From: Planctomycetota bacterium
GTDB taxonomy: Bacteria > Planctomycetota > Phycisphaerae > UBA1845
NCBI GenBank assembly: GCA_022566435.1
Contig: JADFIX010000244.1
Location: 1 to 6,452 of the forward strand
DNA: 6,452 nt
Reading direction: 5' to 3'
Position 1 is the stretch's first letter. Each line of letters begins with the position of its first letter. Both the position numbers and the translations under genes were made by a program. The notes under the pieces are model-generated. The model saw only the letters and a program-made list of their open reading frames with translations, made no database searches and was not told the origin of the DNA. Below, piece by piece: positions 6,387 to 6,452 of the stretch.

Positions 6387-6452
6387 CGGACGCGCACCGT
6401 CATTTTCAATTTACCTCGTTCTCTTTTGAGTCTGCGGCGCTCTGCGCGACTA

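Larger units (their letters stand above)
6127..6452. other. Upstream region of the exported-protein gene
   Basis: These 326 bases reach the window edge. They hold the gene's Shine-Dalgarno, a potential three-stem fold at 6234-6280, and a palindrome plus T-rich tract at 6353-6386. I could not find a well-spaced sigma-70 promoter on the minus strand. A plus-strand open frame running through from 5806 to 6429 is mostly antisense to the exported-protein gene and looks non-coding. Confidence 0.45.

Noticed and set aside
5806..6429. Plus-strand open frame of 207 codons
   Set aside because: It is antisense to the exported-protein gene over about half its length and has no motif. The minus-strand gene has a signal peptide and a perfect Shine-Dalgarno.

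Overview
The window looks like chromosomal DNA from a GC-rich bacterium, most probably a member of the Planctomycetota (Phycisphaerae- or Pirellula-like). This is an inference. It rests on the architecture of the Hanks-type kinase (kinase domain, a short 'YL-GD-IEAR-A' linker, one membrane helix, then an exported TPR-like region), on a multi-membrane GT-C-like protein ending in TPRs, and on weak Shine-Dalgarno signals in front of most genes. There is no rRNA or tRNA, insertion sequence, CRISPR array or phage gene, and no sign of an integrated element.

Layout: (1) 1-126 is an edge stretch with no gene I can support. (2) 127-498 (-) encodes a small four-helix membrane protein resembling the DUF420 family. 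(3) 499-732 is a divergent intergenic region. (4) 733-2526 (+) encodes a 597-residue GT-C-like membrane glycosyltransferase with four C-terminal TPRs. (5) 2527-3378 is an 852-base stretch without a convincing gene; it holds small inverted repeats and weak promoter-like boxes. (6) 3379-5499 (+) encodes a 706-residue receptor-type Ser/Thr kinase with all the catalytic residues. (7) 5509-6126 (-) encodes a 205-residue exported protein with an acidic, proline-rich tail; it starts at a GTG behind a perfect AGGAGG and converges tail-to-tail with the kinase, 9 bases apart. (8) 6127-6452 is its upstream region, with a possible three-stem RNA fold and a palindrome followed by a T-rich tract.

How the genes relate: each appears to be its own transcription unit, since the neighbours are divergent, convergent or widely spaced, so no operon is visible. 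The shared theme is the cell envelope: three proteins are membrane-bound and one is exported, and both TPR modules are predicted to lie outside the cytoplasm. I did not find a clearly new multi-gene system. The points most worth checking are a C9 tract in the exported protein gene, the structured region upstream of it, the apparently missing acidic residue in the glycosyltransferase's first loop, and the long untranslated-looking stretch before the kinase, whose start codon has no Shine-Dalgarno.
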